A DNA stretch of 64,000 nt from Paenibacillus plantiphilus (GTDB lineage: Bacteria; Bacillota; Bacilli; Paenibacillales; Paenibacillaceae), in assembly GCF_927798095.1 (NCBI RefSeq), contig NZ_CAKMMF010000001.1:62001-126000 (forward strand), read 5' to 3'. How positions within the stretch are numbered: the stretch's first letter is position 1; every line of letters begins with the position of its first letter. Position numbers and translations under genes: made by a program. Shown piece after piece: positions 44,901 through 54,528 of the stretch. The notes below the pieces were generated by a model. That model was not told where the DNA came from and did not search any database. It saw nothing but the letters and a program-made list of their open reading frames with translations.

Positions 44901-45179
44901 CTACCCGCCAACAGCCTTCAGCTTGTCAGCAGAGCCATTGCCCGCCGATTGCCGCTGTTGTTGCGATTGCTGATGAGCTTGCTGTGATTGTGATTGTGTT
45001 TGGGATTGCGGTTGCTGCTGCTTGCTGCTCGCGGCGTCAAACCGTTTCCGCTCGGTTCGGTCGATCTGAACGACACGACCATCATGGACGGTGATGAGCA
45101 CCGATCCATATTCCAGTCCATTCACTTGTGTCGCAATACGCTCCAGCCATTCTTGATCAAGCACGATAGGCTTTGCCAT
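44901..45179 (-). CDS. YezD-family (DUF2292) protein with Gln/Ser-rich tail
   Basis: A 92-residue protein. ATG at 45179 has AGGAG eight bases before; the frame opens at a GTG three codons earlier. Residues 1-48 match the YezD/DUF2292 pattern (EWLERIATQVNGLEYGSVLI, then VHDGRVVQIDRTERKRFD). That small domain is repeatedly linked to sulfate or thiosulfate uptake genes, as here, where it closes the cys operon 21 bases after cysA. The remaining 40 residues are almost wholly Gln, Ser and His (SKQQQPQSQTQSQSQQAHQQ), an unusual low-complexity extension. Function unknown. Confidence 0.85.
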   Translation of the reverse strand: MAKPIVLDQEWLERIATQVNGLEYGSVLITVHDGRVVQIDRTERKRFDAASSKQQQPQSQTQSQSQQAHQQSQQQRQSAGNGSADKLKAVGG

Positions 45180-45200
45180 TATTATCACTCCTACTCAATA

Positions 45201-46265
45201 TTATATATGGACCGGCAGCGGATCGACTTTGAGCGGATTCTCCACCATGGTGGCAGACTGCTCAGATACAACATATAAACGATGGATAAGTACGGAAACT
45301 TCCTCTCCCGGCTGCAGCGGCTCCTGATCCAGTGAACGATGAGCAGCGACACGGTTATCGCCTACTTGAATATCAAGCTCAAGATGCGCCCCCCGGAAAA
45401 AAATATGCCTCACAGTGCCCTTTGCCGCCGCAGAAGGAAAGGCGATTTCCTGCTCTCGTCCTACCTCAACAAACTCCGGTCGAATGATCGCCTGTGTCCC
45501 GACTGACAGCTTCGTTAGCTCGAAGCCCCGCAGAGAGGTCGGCTGCTCGACGACAGTAGAATGTCCAATAAATCCGGCAACAAAGGCGGTTTTCGGCTCT
45601 GTATAGATCGAAACCGGCGTCCCCTGCTGCTCTAATCTTCCTTGCTGGACAATCAGCATTTCATCTGCGACTTCAACCGCTTCATCCTGATCATGCGTAA
45701 CGAATATCGATGTGATGCCTATCGTACTAATCAACTGCTTCAGCCAAGTGCGCAGCTCTTTGCGTACTTTAGCATCGATCGCTGCGAACGGTTCATCCAG
45801 AAGCAGCAGCTCCGGTCTAGGAGCTAACGCTCTTGCGAAAGCGACACGCTGGCGCTGACCGCCTGACAGCTGATGCGGATATCGCTTCTCAAAGCCGCGC
45901 AGTCCAGTCAGGTCCAACAGCTCATCCACCCGCTGCTTGATTTCCGCCTTGTCCTTCTTGCGAATTGTCAATCCAAACGCGATGTTATCGAATACGTTCA
46001 TATGCTTGAACAGCGCATAATTCTGAAATACAAAGCCGATCCCGCGCTGCTGCGGCTGAACATCATTCACAAGCTTGCCATTGATGTAAATTTCACCGGC
46101 ATCCGGACTTTCCAATCCTGCCAAAATGCGAAGCAGCGTCGATTTCCCTCCGCCACTCGGCCCCAGCAGCCCGATCAGCTTGCCCCGCTCTATGGAAAAG
46201 CTCACATCCGAAACCGCTTGATGTCCATTATAATTTTTCGATATTCCACGTACCTCGATATGCAT
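45201..46265 (-). CDS. cysA: Sulfate/thiosulfate ABC transporter ATP-binding protein
   Basis: A 354-residue ABC ATPase of the sulfate family. Walker A GLLGPSGGGKSTLLRI, Q-loop FVFQNYALFKHMNVFDNIA, signature HQLSGGQRQRVAFARAL, Walker B LLLLDEPFAAID, switch VTHDQDEA; then a TOBE-type C-terminal domain (about 240-345). FKHMNVFDNIAFGL and KVRKELRTWL are typical of CysA rather than PotA or MalK. ATG at 46265 follows GGGAGAGGTCCAA. Fourth gene of cysP-cysT-cysW-cysA-yezD, separated from cysW by a decayed repeat. Confidence 0.95.
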   Translation of the reverse strand: MHIEVRGISKNYNGHQAVSDVSFSIERGKLIGLLGPSGGGKSTLLRILAGLESPDAGEIYINGKLVNDVQPQQRGIGFVFQNYALFKHMNVFDNIAFGLTIRKKDKAEIKQRVDELLDLTGLRGFEKRYPHQLSGGQRQRVAFARALAPRPELLLLDEPFAAIDAKVRKELRTWLKQLISTIGITSIFVTHDQDEAVEVADEMLIVQQGRLEQQGTPVSIYTEPKTAFVAGFIGHSTVVEQPTSLRGFELTKLSVGTQAIIRPEFVEVGREQEIAFPSAAAKGTVRHIFFRGAHLELDIQVGDNRVAAHRSLDQEPLQPGEEVSVLIHRLYVVSEQSATMVENPLKVDPLPVHI

Positions 46266-46360
46266 TTGGACCTCTCCCTTCCGCTGCGGTCATTTGCCCT
46301 TCACTTATTCCAAGCAAAACCCGATAGCCTTTTACATTTCCGCGCTCGCTTCTCTGACAA

Positions 46361-46490
46361 CTTCCATTCCTCGCCTTGCGGCTATATCTGCTTCCATCTC
46401 GCAACTTGCTGTTGTGTCTGATTCCATCCATCGCCTTGCTTGCTGAGCCTGCTTCATTCCTCAGCTTGCTGCTGAGCCGATTTCCATTCC
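46361..46490 (-). repeat. Degenerate 30-bp in-phase repeat at the cysW end (4.3 units)
   Basis: Starting inside the last codons of cysW, units of 30 bases of the type GGAATGGAA(N)CAG..CAGCAAGC recur to 46361. In the cysW frame they read EWKSAQQQAE, then E-stop-SRLSKQGD, GWNQTQQQVA, RWKQI-stop-PQGE, EWKL, i.e. a decapeptide repeat interrupted by two stop codons. Confidence 0.7.
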
Positions 46491-47329
46491 ACGAGGCTTT
46501 TCACGATTAACGTAACTAGCGCAAGCAGAACAAGAAGCGATGCAACGGCAAAGGATGCTGAGAATTGGTATTCATTGTAAAGAATCTCAATGTGCAGCGG
46601 CAGTGTGTTCGTCTCTCCGCGAATATGGCCGGATACGACGGATACTGCCCCGAATTCCCCTACAGCGCGAGCATTACAAAGAATAATGCCGTATAGCAGT
46701 CCCCATTTGACGTTCGGCAGCGTCACACGCCAGAAGATTTGCCAGCCCTTGGCGCCGAGGCTCGCTGCTGCCTCTTCCTCCTGCACACCCTGAGCCTGCA
46801 TAAGCGGGATCAGCTCTCTGGCAATGAACGGGAATGTAACGAAGGTCGTTGCCAGTACGATACCCGGCAGCGCAAAAATAATTTTGATATCATGCTCTGC
46901 CAGCCAAGGTCCAAACATTCCCTGCGCTCCGAAGAGCAGCACGAAGATAAGACCTGAAATAACCGGCGATACGGCAAAAGGAAGATCGATCAACGTAATA
47001 AGGACATTTTTACCGCGGAATTGGAACTTGCTGATTGCCCAAGCCGCCGCAATACCGAACACTGTATTAAGCGGCACAGCGATAAGAACTGTCATTAAAG
47101 TGAGCTTGAGCGCCGATATTGCATCCGGATCGGTTACCGAAGCGACATACACCTCGAAACCTTTCTTAAATGCTTCAACGAATATCGAGGCAAGCGGCAG
47201 CAGAACGATAAGTCCCAGAAAAAGCAGTGCGATTCCAATAAGTACAACACGTATTATAGGTGATTCCGTAATATGCTTCGGTCGCTTAGACGCCTTCTCG
47301 GACAAGTGGGCGGTAATTGCTCCAGCCAT
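46454..47329 (-). CDS. cysW: Sulfate ABC transporter permease CysW
   Basis: A 291-residue, six-span permease. Start at the ATG at 47329, 14 bases beyond the cysT stop; the frame opens 16 codons earlier inside cysT. The EAA loop reads EEEAAASLGAKGWQIFWRVT followed by LPNVKWGLLYG; FPFIARELIPLMQAQGVQE and ARAVGEFGAVSVVSGHIRGE are typical of CysW. The C-terminus ends WKSAQQQAEE, the first unit of a decayed decapeptide repeat that continues past the stop codon. Forms the membrane channel with CysT. Confidence 0.94.
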   Translation of the reverse strand: MAGAITAHLSEKASKRPKHITESPIIRVVLIGIALLFLGLIVLLPLASIFVEAFKKGFEVYVASVTDPDAISALKLTLMTVLIAVPLNTVFGIAAAWAISKFQFRGKNVLITLIDLPFAVSPVISGLIFVLLFGAQGMFGPWLAEHDIKIIFALPGIVLATTFVTFPFIARELIPLMQAQGVQEEEAAASLGAKGWQIFWRVTLPNVKWGLLYGIILCNARAVGEFGAVSVVSGHIRGETNTLPLHIEILYNEYQFSASFAVASLLVLLALVTLIVKSLVEWKSAQQQAEE

Positions 47330-47343
47330 ATGATGTACGCCCC

Positions 47344-48177
47344 CTAACCCACTGCTACACGGCGGTTGCTCCGCCATTGCAAATAATTAATAATGAGCAG
47401 CATGATGAAGGATGCGACCAGCATAACAAGCGCAATTGCCGTAGCTCCTTGGTAATCATGCTGCTCCAGCTTCGTCATGATAAGAAGCGGAGCGATCTCT
47501 GTCTTGAGCGGCATGTTGCCGGAGATGAATACGACCGAGCCATATTCACCAATACCACGAGCGAATGCAAGTGCAAATCCAGTAAGCAATGGCGGCAGCA
47601 GCTCCGGCATTATGATCCGGCGAAAGGTCCGCCAGCGATATGCGCCCAGCATGACAGCAGCTTCCTCCACATCCTTATCGAGATCCTGCAGCACAGGCTG
47701 AACGGTACGGACAACGAAGGGCAAGCCGATGAAGATTAGCGCGATTGTGATGCCAATCGGCGAGAAAGCAACCTTAATGCCCAGCGGCTCTAGAAACTGG
47801 CCCATCCAACCGTTCGGAGCATAGATCGCAGTAAGCGCAATCCCTGCTACTGCTGTAGGCAGAGCAAACGGCAGATCGACAAGGCTGTCAATGAGCTTTT
47901 TGCCTGGGAAACGGTAACGGACGAGCACCCATGCGATCAACAGTCCGAATACAAGGTTAATGATAGCTGCTGTAAGGGCTGTAAGAAGGCTGACTCGATA
48001 CGAGGCCAGCACGCGTGCATTGGTGACGGTGTCCCAGAACTGTTCCCAGGTTAACCCGGCGGTTTTGATTAACACGCCGGCTAACGGGATAAGTACGATC
48101 ACGCTGAGGTAGAAAATGGTGAAACCAAGCGACAAACCGAACCCTGGCAATATGCTGCGGGATTTGGAACCTTTCAT
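47344..48177 (-). CDS. cysT: Sulfate ABC transporter permease CysT
   Basis: A 277-residue, six-span permease. The EAA loop is [20 protein letters not shown] followed by [12 protein letters not shown], and [20 protein letters not shown] and [20 protein letters not shown] are family marks. ATG at 48177 with AGGAG ten bases before. It lies 25 bases after the binding-protein gene. Pairs with CysW to import sulfate or thiosulfate. Also called cysU. Confidence 0.95.
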   Translation of the reverse strand: MKGSKSRSILPGFGLSLGFTIFYLSVIVLIPLAGVLIKTAGLTWEQFWDTVTNARVLASYRVSLLTALTAAIINLVFGLLIAWVLVRYRFPGKKLIDSLVDLPFALPTAVAGIALTAIYAPNGWMGQFLEPLGIKVAFSPIGITIALIFIGLPFVVRTVQPVLQDLDKDVEEAAVMLGAYRWRTFRRIIMPELLPPLLTGFALAFARGIGEYGSVVFISGNMPLKTEIAPLLIMTKLEQHDYQGATAIALVMLVASFIMLLIINYLQWRSNRRVAVG

Positions 48178-48202
48178 GAGAAGTCAGCTCCTGTCATTAG
48201 CC

Positions 48203-49333
48203 TTAAGATCCCGGCACATAGATTTGATCGAATACGCCGCCATCTGCAAAATGTTTCGTCTGGGCTTCTTTCCAGCCGCCGAAATCGCCATCGATGGTAA
48301 GCAGCTCAAGCTTAGGGAATTGAGCCGTAAACTGCTCGGCTACCGACTCCAATGTCGGACGGTAGTAATGCTCTGCTACCAGCTTCTGAGCGTCCTCTGT
48401 GTACAAGAATTTCAGATAAGCTTCCGCTACTTCACGCGTTCCTTTTTTATCAACCACTTTATCAATAATGGCAACTGGCGGTTCAGCAAGAATGCTTAAT
48501 GATGGATATACAATCTCGAATTTGTCCTTGCCCAGCTCATTCACGGACAGGTAAGCTTCGTTCTCCCAAGCCAGCAGTACATCGCCAATGCCGCGTTCAA
48601 CGAAAGTTGTTGTTGATCCGCGCGCGCCAGAATCCAGTACCGGCACATTCTTGAACAGATCCGTTACGAACTGCTGCGCTTTCGCCTCATCGTTGCCATT
48701 CTTCTTCAGCGCGTAGCCCCATGCTGCGAGATAGTTCCAGCGAGCGCCGCCGCTTGTTTTCGGATTCGGCGTAATAACCTCTACACCTGCCTTCAGTAAA
48801 TCATTCCAATCCTTAATGCCCTTCGGATTTCCTTTGCGAACTAGAAATACGATGGTGGAAGTATATGGCGAGTTGTTCTTATCGAATTGCTTCTGCCAGT
48901 CGGTCTTCAAATACTGCTGATCTGCGATGGCATCAATGTCGTAAGCAAGCGCCAATGTAACGACATCTGCTTCCAGTCCATCGATAACTGCACGGCTTTG
49001 CTTGCCTGATCCGCCATGCGATTGCTTGATCGTAACCTCTTGGTTCTGTTCCGTCTTCCAATGCTTCGCAAACAGCTCATTGTAGGCTGCATACAATTCA
49101 CGAGTTGGATCGTAGGATACGTTGAGCAATTCTACTGCTTCTTTCGGCTCTGGCGTTGTTTCTGCACCGTTGTCTTTTTTGTCAGTACCTGATGTATTGG
49201 CAGCATTAGCTGCTTTCTTATTGTTGTCGGTTGAGTTGCTGCTGTTGCCGCATCCGACCAGCGCGATCGCTAGTACAAGGAAGACGATTAAAGTACGAAC
49301 CGGAAAATGATTTCTGTTTGTTTGAGTTGACAT
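48203..49333 (-). CDS. cysP: Sulfate-binding lipoprotein (CysP/Sbp)
   Basis: A 376-residue solute-binding lipoprotein delivering sulfate/thiosulfate to CysTWA. Signal peptide [13 protein letters not shown] with lipobox Cys (about residue 28), an Asn/Thr/Lys tether of about 35 residues, then the binding fold: [57 protein letters not shown] and [13 protein letters not shown] are the sulfate-binding signatures. First gene of the operon. The 160 bases upstream are AT-rich with several TTAG/TAAC elements and could hold a CymR site, which I could not define. Confidence 0.95.
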   Translation of the reverse strand: MSTQTNRNHFPVRTLIVFLVLAIALVGCGNSSNSTDNNKKAANAANTSGTDKKDNGAETTPEPKEAVELLNVSYDPTRELYAAYNELFAKHWKTEQNQEVTIKQSHGGSGKQSRAVIDGLEADVVTLALAYDIDAIADQQYLKTDWQKQFDKNNSPYTSTIVFLVRKGNPKGIKDWNDLLKAGVEVITPNPKTSGGARWNYLAAWGYALKKNGNDEAKAQQFVTDLFKNVPVLDSGARGSTTTFVERGIGDVLLAWENEAYLSVNELGKDKFEIVYPSLSILAEPPVAIIDKVVDKKGTREVAEAYLKFLYTEDAQKLVAEHYYRPTLESVAEQFTAQFPKLELLTIDGDFGGWKEAQTKHFADGGVFDQIYVPGS

Positions 49334-49499
49334 ATAACAAGCACCCCTAGTCTTTTCATGTGACAGATAACGGGCTAATGGCCTACTCCGGTTGTCCGGT
49401 TATAAACTAAATTAATCCTACCTGTTTAGTTGGTTATGGAAGAATAATAGCAACGGACAAGCTCCCTTGTCAATCATTATTTTTCGAATTATTGATCGA

Positions 49500-50230
49500 C
49501 CATATAATATTTGCTTATATAGTGCCGATATTCGATATGGAAAATAGGCTGTTTCCGATAGCAGGAGCCATGTCCCAGCTAAATGGGACAGCCTTCTCGC
49601 TTAAGAGAACCGCGACCGTTCGTTATCTGTGGAAGGATCATCCGCCGTCTTATCTAACCTGCTATCAATCGCACATACCTGCAAAAGCGAAAATACATCT
49701 CCTGCATCAAATATAGCAGCACACGGACGGAGTAACTGTAAAAATACATCAACTATCGCCAGAAACCAGCGTATGCGGTACTTTACTGACTTTTTGATGT
49801 ACTTTCGCAGGTAAATGGCTTGAAAACGTCCTTTCTAGCCATATTACCTGTATTTCAGCAGTAACGGAGATGCCAGCCAGCAAGCAACGTTTGGAACAGC
49901 TTACATCGGGAAAATGTCCCCTAAGCTTTTGCAATAGCTTGATTTATGCAGTACTTTCGGCTAAATGAAGCCGCTTTCCATGCAGGAACTTCATCTGATG
50001 CGAAAAAAGATAGCTACTCCTATTTTCATTACGGGGTGACGTGAACGATGTTATGAGAGTTTGTGCAGCTATGCGCGGCTGTCTCTGGAGATATGGTACA
50101 GTGGGCTCATGAAAGTCCCTGGAGGTATGCGATATTGCGAGTAATGGAGGTGAATAACAATGAAATATTTTGACAGCATGTTATCCCCAGTTAAGGAAAT
50201 ATGAATATAAGAAAGACGGCCGATGAACGA
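49500..50230. other. Gene-free region between the cys operon and dnaI
   Basis: No supported protein gene. Scattered short inverted motifs resemble other intergenic hairpin debris (for example CTGTAAAAATACATC and GCAGTACTTTCGGC). Near its right end three tiny frames overlap by TAATG or share a strong site; the last, 14 codons at 50161-50205 (MKYFDSMLSPVKEI), has GGAGGTGAATAACA before its ATG. It could be a leader peptide or chance. Confidence 0.5.
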
Positions 50231-50266
50231 AAAAAACAGCCAAACAGGAGACACCCCCTGTTCGGC
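50230..50266 (-). terminator. Terminator of dnaB-dnaI
   Basis: GCC-AAACAGG and CCTGTT-C-GGC form the stem; the minus strand continues TGTTTTTTTCG. Lies 37 bases after the dnaI stop. Confidence 0.85.
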
Positions 50267-50302
50267 CATTGTTCATTGCACCACTATTCGCTGACTGACA
50301 AC

Positions 50303-51271
50303 TTACTGGCTTTTTCGCCCGCGCTTGTTATGTCCCGTTACATGAACAATCTCCACGTAAGGTCTGATCCGATCCATGATCCGCTGACCTTTATGCAGCT
50401 CATCGCCATCTTTATTCGTGAAGCTGAAATGCTGCTCCAGAGCATCCAGATCGTAATTGGAGGTGTAGAAGGTCGGCTTGCGGTTCATCCGATAATTCAG
50501 AATGGCGCCCATCACATGATCCCGCACCCATGGATTGAGATTCTCCGCACCGATATCATCGAAGATAAGGAGATCCGTTTCTTTCATCAAATCTACCGTT
50601 TCCTTCAGCTTGCCCGGCTCGAACATAAGCGACTTCAAGTCCTCTACGAACTCCGGCATATAGACAATTGCACCGGTGAAGCCCGCTTTAGCCAGCTCAT
50701 GCAGCATATAGCACATGAGGAAGGTCTTGCCCGTACCGAACAGGCCCGCCAGATACATGCCCTCTCTCTGCAGTCCCTGCTCTTTCGTTCGTTCAATATA
50801 GTTCAGCACTTGTCCGACCGCTTTCATCCGCTCCAGATCGCTCGACACAATCTCATCGGCAGAGTAGCCCTGCAATAGCGCCCGCTCATCGACATAGAAG
50901 CTGTTAATCCGGCTCCGAATTTGCTCCTCGCTCTGACGCGCAAGCAGCTTCTTGCACGTCACCTTCCGATCCGTCAGCTGAACCTGATCCCCAATAACAT
51001 TGCAGGAAAGCAGTGTATAATGCCCTTCAAAATCATTGGGACAGCTGTCCAGACCCGGACAGTTCGAGCAGTTGCGATATTCGGTTACATGCTGGTAAAC
51101 CCGATTCAAATTCAACCGAATCGTCTCTCGGTTTAGCTCTGGGTTTTTGGCCATCAGCCGCTCCACGAGCGGATCTCGGAGCAGCTCCTCCATGAGCCGT
51201 TCTGCCTGTTGAAGCGCGTTATTGCCGCTGGGGAATGATTTCAGCAGCTCGCCAAGCGATTCCATCGCCAT
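50303..51271 (-). CDS. dnaI: Primosomal protein DnaI (helicase loader)
   Basis: A 322-residue AAA+ ATPase that loads the replicative helicase. The N-terminal helicase-binding domain has a zinc-type cluster CSNCPGLDSCPNDFEGH; the C-terminal AAA+ domain (about 130-315) has Walker A YLAGLFGTGKTFLMCYML, Walker B LLIFDDIGAENL and an arginine-finger helix MDRIRPYVEIVHV. It starts 16 bases after dnaB with GAGGTGATTTCGT before the ATG. ytxC and thrS, normally next, are elsewhere in this window. Confidence 0.96.
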   Translation of the reverse strand: MAMESLGELLKSFPSGNNALQQAERLMEELLRDPLVERLMAKNPELNRETIRLNLNRVYQHVTEYRNCSNCPGLDSCPNDFEGHYTLLSCNVIGDQVQLTDRKVTCKKLLARQSEEQIRSRINSFYVDERALLQGYSADEIVSSDLERMKAVGQVLNYIERTKEQGLQREGMYLAGLFGTGKTFLMCYMLHELAKAGFTGAIVYMPEFVEDLKSLMFEPGKLKETVDLMKETDLLIFDDIGAENLNPWVRDHVMGAILNYRMNRKPTFYTSNYDLDALEQHFSFTNKDGDELHKGQRIMDRIRPYVEIVHVTGHNKRGRKSQ

Positions 51272-51287
51272 ACGAAATCACCTCGAT

Positions 51288-52832
51288 TTACGATTTTCCG
51301 TCTAGTTTACGAGCCAGGCTTCGTATTTCTTCCATCTCTTGCGGTGTCAACGCAGAGTCGCCCTGTGAATCCTGAATAATGGAGATCGCCGGCTTGCGTC
51401 GTCCTCCACGCGCTCCGCCAGCCCCTGAGCCACTTCCTCTCACCCCTGATGCTGCTCCTGAAGCACCGCCAGCGCCTTCGCGTCTGCGCTCCTTCTCCGC
51501 TTCCATTCGAACCTGCTCTCTGACATAACGAACAGCCTTCTCGAATCCATCAACCTGCTTCACGAGCATATTCGATGCAACGGCATCTATGTATGTCTTC
51601 GTCACCCGCTGTGCATCATTCATACCGAATACATAATGGATAAGTACGTTAATGACTGAACCGGGGAGCCTGTAATTCAAATCGATCACTTCATAGACTC
51701 GAATGATCCATTCCGGCACAGCACCAGGGAAAAAGCGGGACAAGAACCGTGTATGGGGCTCATTGCGCATCAGCATATTATATTGATGAATATCGCAGCG
51801 GTTTGCCAGCTGAGCGGGCACTTCCATATAAAATTCAGCATTGACCGCCACTTCATCCGGCATATCGTCGCTTCCCGAATCATCTGCAGCGCTGCTGCCG
51901 CCAGCTGCCGCCCCGTTGCGTCCAAACATGCGCTGTCGTTCGTCATCACGCTTGCGGTCCTGACGGTACATCCCGTTCGCCCGAAGCTGCAGCTCATCCA
52001 CCAACAGCTCGCCACGCGAATTAAATACATGATCCTCATCGAGCAGCCTGCACATGTCCACCACGGTCAGACTGTACTTATAAGCAATATAATTCAACTG
52101 CGCCATCTGCTCTTCATCGCCGCGAAGCCGTTCCACATACTGCCGATTCGCAGAATTGCGGGGAAACCGCATAATAATCTCCCCATATTGAATGCCCGCT
52201 GTTTCCAGCTTCTCCTTAGGGATAACCTGACGCGCAGGCGCAACCTCCGTCAGCGCTTGTTCAAGCTCTGAATCGACTGTCCCTGTTCCCAGCTTGAACA
52301 GCTCATAGAACGGCACAGTAATATTCTCGCGTACCAGCTCTGCTCCTGCAAGCTCATCCGATTCCTTCTCATAGAACGATTCTCGCAATGCAATAACGGT
52401 ATATTTGCCGACCTTGTCGCGAAGCAGCATCATCAGATGAGGGTTGCGAAAAAATTCATCCGGCGACAACGGCTTCACAAGCTCATATTCGAAAACAACG
52501 TCTTCGTTGTCCGCCACGCCAAGCTTGGAGGTTTGCAGCAGTCCAACCGCTTCAAGGCGAGAAGCTTGATCGACAAGCTCCTGACGTCCGCGCTCGTTCA
52601 TATCAAGTCCCGAGCCTAGAAGCAGCTTGCGCTGCGGCTCCAATGTGGAGTACCCGACACGATCATCAGCAATTTGCTGATACATCTGCTGGTATAAACC
52701 GATCGCAAACGCCCCGATCATCGGTTGATAAATAAGTCCTATCATCTTGCGGTCTACAGCGCTTAGCGAGAAATCGCGAAAGATGAAATAACGATGATGC
52801 TCCGTAAATTGATGCAAGTTCCCGATCCGCAT
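51288..52832 (-). CDS. dnaB: Replication initiation/membrane attachment protein DnaB
   Basis: A 514-residue primosome protein needed to recruit DnaI-helicase at oriC and at restart sites. Start set at the ATG at 52832 (GGAG eight bases before); the frame begins at a GTG three codons earlier. N-terminal winged-helix domain with HRYFIFRDFSLSAVDRKMIG, LIYQPMIGAFAIGLYQQMY; C-terminal DnaB_2 (PF07261-like) region with PGSVINVLIHYVFGMNDAQR. A Gly/Ser/Arg linker (GASGAASGVRGSGSGAGGAR) precedes the tail and is longer than I expect from Bacillus. Confidence 0.93.
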   Translation of the reverse strand: MRIGNLHQFTEHHRYFIFRDFSLSAVDRKMIGLIYQPMIGAFAIGLYQQMYQQIADDRVGYSTLEPQRKLLLGSGLDMNERGRQELVDQASRLEAVGLLQTSKLGVADNEDVVFEYELVKPLSPDEFFRNPHLMMLLRDKVGKYTVIALRESFYEKESDELAGAELVRENITVPFYELFKLGTGTVDSELEQALTEVAPARQVIPKEKLETAGIQYGEIIMRFPRNSANRQYVERLRGDEEQMAQLNYIAYKYSLTVVDMCRLLDEDHVFNSRGELLVDELQLRANGMYRQDRKRDDERQRMFGRNGAAAGGSSAADDSGSDDMPDEVAVNAEFYMEVPAQLANRCDIHQYNMLMRNEPHTRFLSRFFPGAVPEWIIRVYEVIDLNYRLPGSVINVLIHYVFGMNDAQRVTKTYIDAVASNMLVKQVDGFEKAVRYVREQVRMEAEKERRREGAGGASGAASGVRGSGSGAGGARGGRRKPAISIIQDSQGDSALTPQEMEEIRSLARKLDGKS

Positions 52833-52900
52833 CCCATGCACTCCGTCCGACGTTTACTTTCTACTAGTTTAACATAAATGACAGCGGTCTTTCAGGATTG

Positions 52901-52930
52901 AAAAAAAGAAAATTCCCCCGATTGAGGGAA
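52901..52930 (-). terminator. Terminator of the yuiB-like gene
   Basis: TTCCCTC and GGGGGAA arms (52913-52930), then TTTTCTTTTTTTC on the minus strand. Confidence 0.75.
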
Positions 52931-53036
52931 CATTATAATAAAAAAAGAGGCATCTCGCCTATTCAAGGGTTCCTGATTGCTGAATAGCTGGCAAGCAAGC
53001 TCCTTCGTTTGGCCGTGCCTCTGTCGGTATACCATT

Positions 53037-53342
53037 CTAGAACATTTTGTAGCCGCCGCGCCGCAGCGCGCGAATGGCTGCACCGCTGACATACGCTCCG
53101 ATAAAACCGCCGATAACCGGAAGAATATCGACATAAGAGAAGGCTGTAAAATTGTCCAGCGTCGATTTGCTGTCATCCCACGTCCACCAAATCGCGAGCG
53201 GCAGCAATACGATAACGAACAGATAGATCGGAAACCAGGTTGTTTTGAGCAGCATATTCAGAATAAAACCGATTCCAAAAATCATAACAAGAAACAGCAT
53301 CGTCACAACGATTAGCTGTAATATTTGTAGAATATCAGGCAT
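53037..53342 (-). CDS. YuiB-like membrane protein
   Basis: A 101-residue membrane protein. ATG at 53342 with AAGGGG nine bases before. Three hydrophobic spans: residues about 8-30 (VVTMLFLVMIFGIGFILNML), 36-52 (FPIYLFVIVLLPLAIWW) and 70-90. The first span with GFILNMLLKTTWFPIY fits the YuiB family of Bacillus. Function unknown. In Bacillus yuiB neighbours yuiC (3D-domain gene); here a YuiC-like gene is 43 kb away. Divergent from hemQ. Confidence 0.75.
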   Translation of the reverse strand: MPDILQILQLIVVTMLFLVMIFGIGFILNMLLKTTWFPIYLFVIVLLPLAIWWTWDDSKSTLDNFTAFSYVDILPVIGGFIGAYVSGAAIRALRRGGYKMF

Positions 53343-53430
53343 CACGTTCGTTCCCCTTTCGCTACGATTAGTTTAGTAGATGATACATTGGAAGTCAATC
53401 GGTAGCGGCATGTTGTCACAAGTCCGTCAT

Positions 53431-53460
53431 TTGCTCTTCTTTGTACCAATAAGATACAAT
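53431..53460 (+). promoter_or_regulatory. Promoter of hemQ
   Basis: TTGCTC (53431-53436), 18-base spacer, TACAAT (53455-53460); start codon 22 bases downstream of the -10 box, so a short leader. Confidence 0.65.
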
Positions 53461-53481
53461 GTTTTCAAAGGAGTGATTGGA

Positions 53482-54225
53482 ATGAGTGAAGCTGCTCAAA
53501 CATTAGAAGGCTGGTACGCATTACATGATTTTCGCACTATAAATTGGACCGCATGGAAGCAAGCTGATGTTAGCCTCCGAAATTCTGCGCTGGACGAGCT
53601 GCATACCCTGTTCAAAGAATGGAAGGATGTAGAGGATGCCGGGACAGGAAGCACGGCCTTCTACTCGATCGTAGGCCAGAAAGCTGATTTTGTATTTATG
53701 CACCTGCGTGACACGCTTGAAGAGCTGAACGCGCTTGAGGTTGCTTTCAATAAAACAACGTTCGCTCAATTTACCATACCTGCGCATTCCTATGTCAGCG
53801 TTGTCGAGTTAAGCAACTATATGGCTCAGCCTGGCACAGATCCGCTGCAAAATCCGGAAATTATCGCGCGACTGAAACCGATTCTGCCGAAGTGGAACCA
53901 TATTTGCTTCTATCCGATGAACAAACGCCGTGAAGGCAATGACAACTGGTATATGCTCAGCATGGACGAGCGTCGCGCGATGATGCGCAGCCACGGCATG
54001 ATTGGACGCCAATATGCAGGCAAAGTAAAGCAAATCATTACCGGCTCTGTCGGCTTCGACAATTGGGAATGGGGCGTAACGCTGTTCGCAGAGGATGCGC
54101 TGCAATTCAAGAAGCTCGTGTACGAAATGCGCTTCGATGAAGTAAGTGCGCGTTTCGGCGACTTTGGCGAGTTTTTTGTCGGCAACCTGCTTGATGGCGG
54201 TAAATTCGCCGCAATGCTGCAATAG
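53482..54225 (+). CDS. hemQ: Coproheme decarboxylase (chlorite dismutase family)
   Basis: A 247-residue enzyme that oxidatively decarboxylates coproheme to heme b in the coproporphyrin-dependent heme pathway of Gram-positives. Start at the ATG at 53482 with AAAGGAGTGATTGG upstream; the frame extends 34 codons further back across the promoter. Family marks: the propionate-binding [20 protein letters not shown], the proximal heme His in [15 protein letters not shown] and the Gln/Trp-rich [19 protein letters not shown]. The reactive Tyr is in FYPMNKRR. The length and motif set distinguish it from true chlorite dismutases. Monocistronic. Confidence 0.95.
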   Translation: MSEAAQTLEGWYALHDFRTINWTAWKQADVSLRNSALDELHTLFKEWKDVEDAGTGSTAFYSIVGQKADFVFMHLRDTLEELNALEVAFNKTTFAQFTIPAHSYVSVVELSNYMAQPGTDPLQNPEIIARLKPILPKWNHICFYPMNKRREGNDNWYMLSMDERRAMMRSHGMIGRQYAGKVKQIITGSVGFDNWEWGVTLFAEDALQFKKLVYEMRFDEVSARFGDFGEFFVGNLLDGGKFAAMLQ

Positions 54226-54307
54226 CTTCAATAGCTCATTTGGCTTATGCAAACAAGCAGGAGCAGCTTAGTAAGGAGTCAGCATTTATGCTGATCGCAC
54301 GACTGGA

Positions 54308-54349
54308 AATGGTTGGACGGGAGTGGGTTCCCGTCCAACCATTTTTTAT
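54308..54349 (+). terminator. Terminator of hemQ
   Basis: AATGGTTGGACGGGA and TCCCGTCCAACCATT form a 14-pair stem, followed by TTTTTTAT. Confidence 0.95.
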
Positions 54350-54528
54350 CGCAGTAGTTTCCCGCTCTTGTGGCGTATCGTCGCTTGCTGCATGCTGCGA
54401 TCCAAACATATAGATGCTAAAGTACATCTTTTTCAGCCTATAGAAGCCACACAACGCTAAAAGGCTGCAAAAACTCCCACGACGTCTATGACGTCGATGA
54501 CGTCTCCCCCACCCAGAATGACTGTCAT

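Noticed and set aside
49492-49716. 74-codon + strand frame downstream of the cys operon promoter region
   Set aside because: No ribosome-binding site or recognisable features; lies in repeat-like intergenic DNA.
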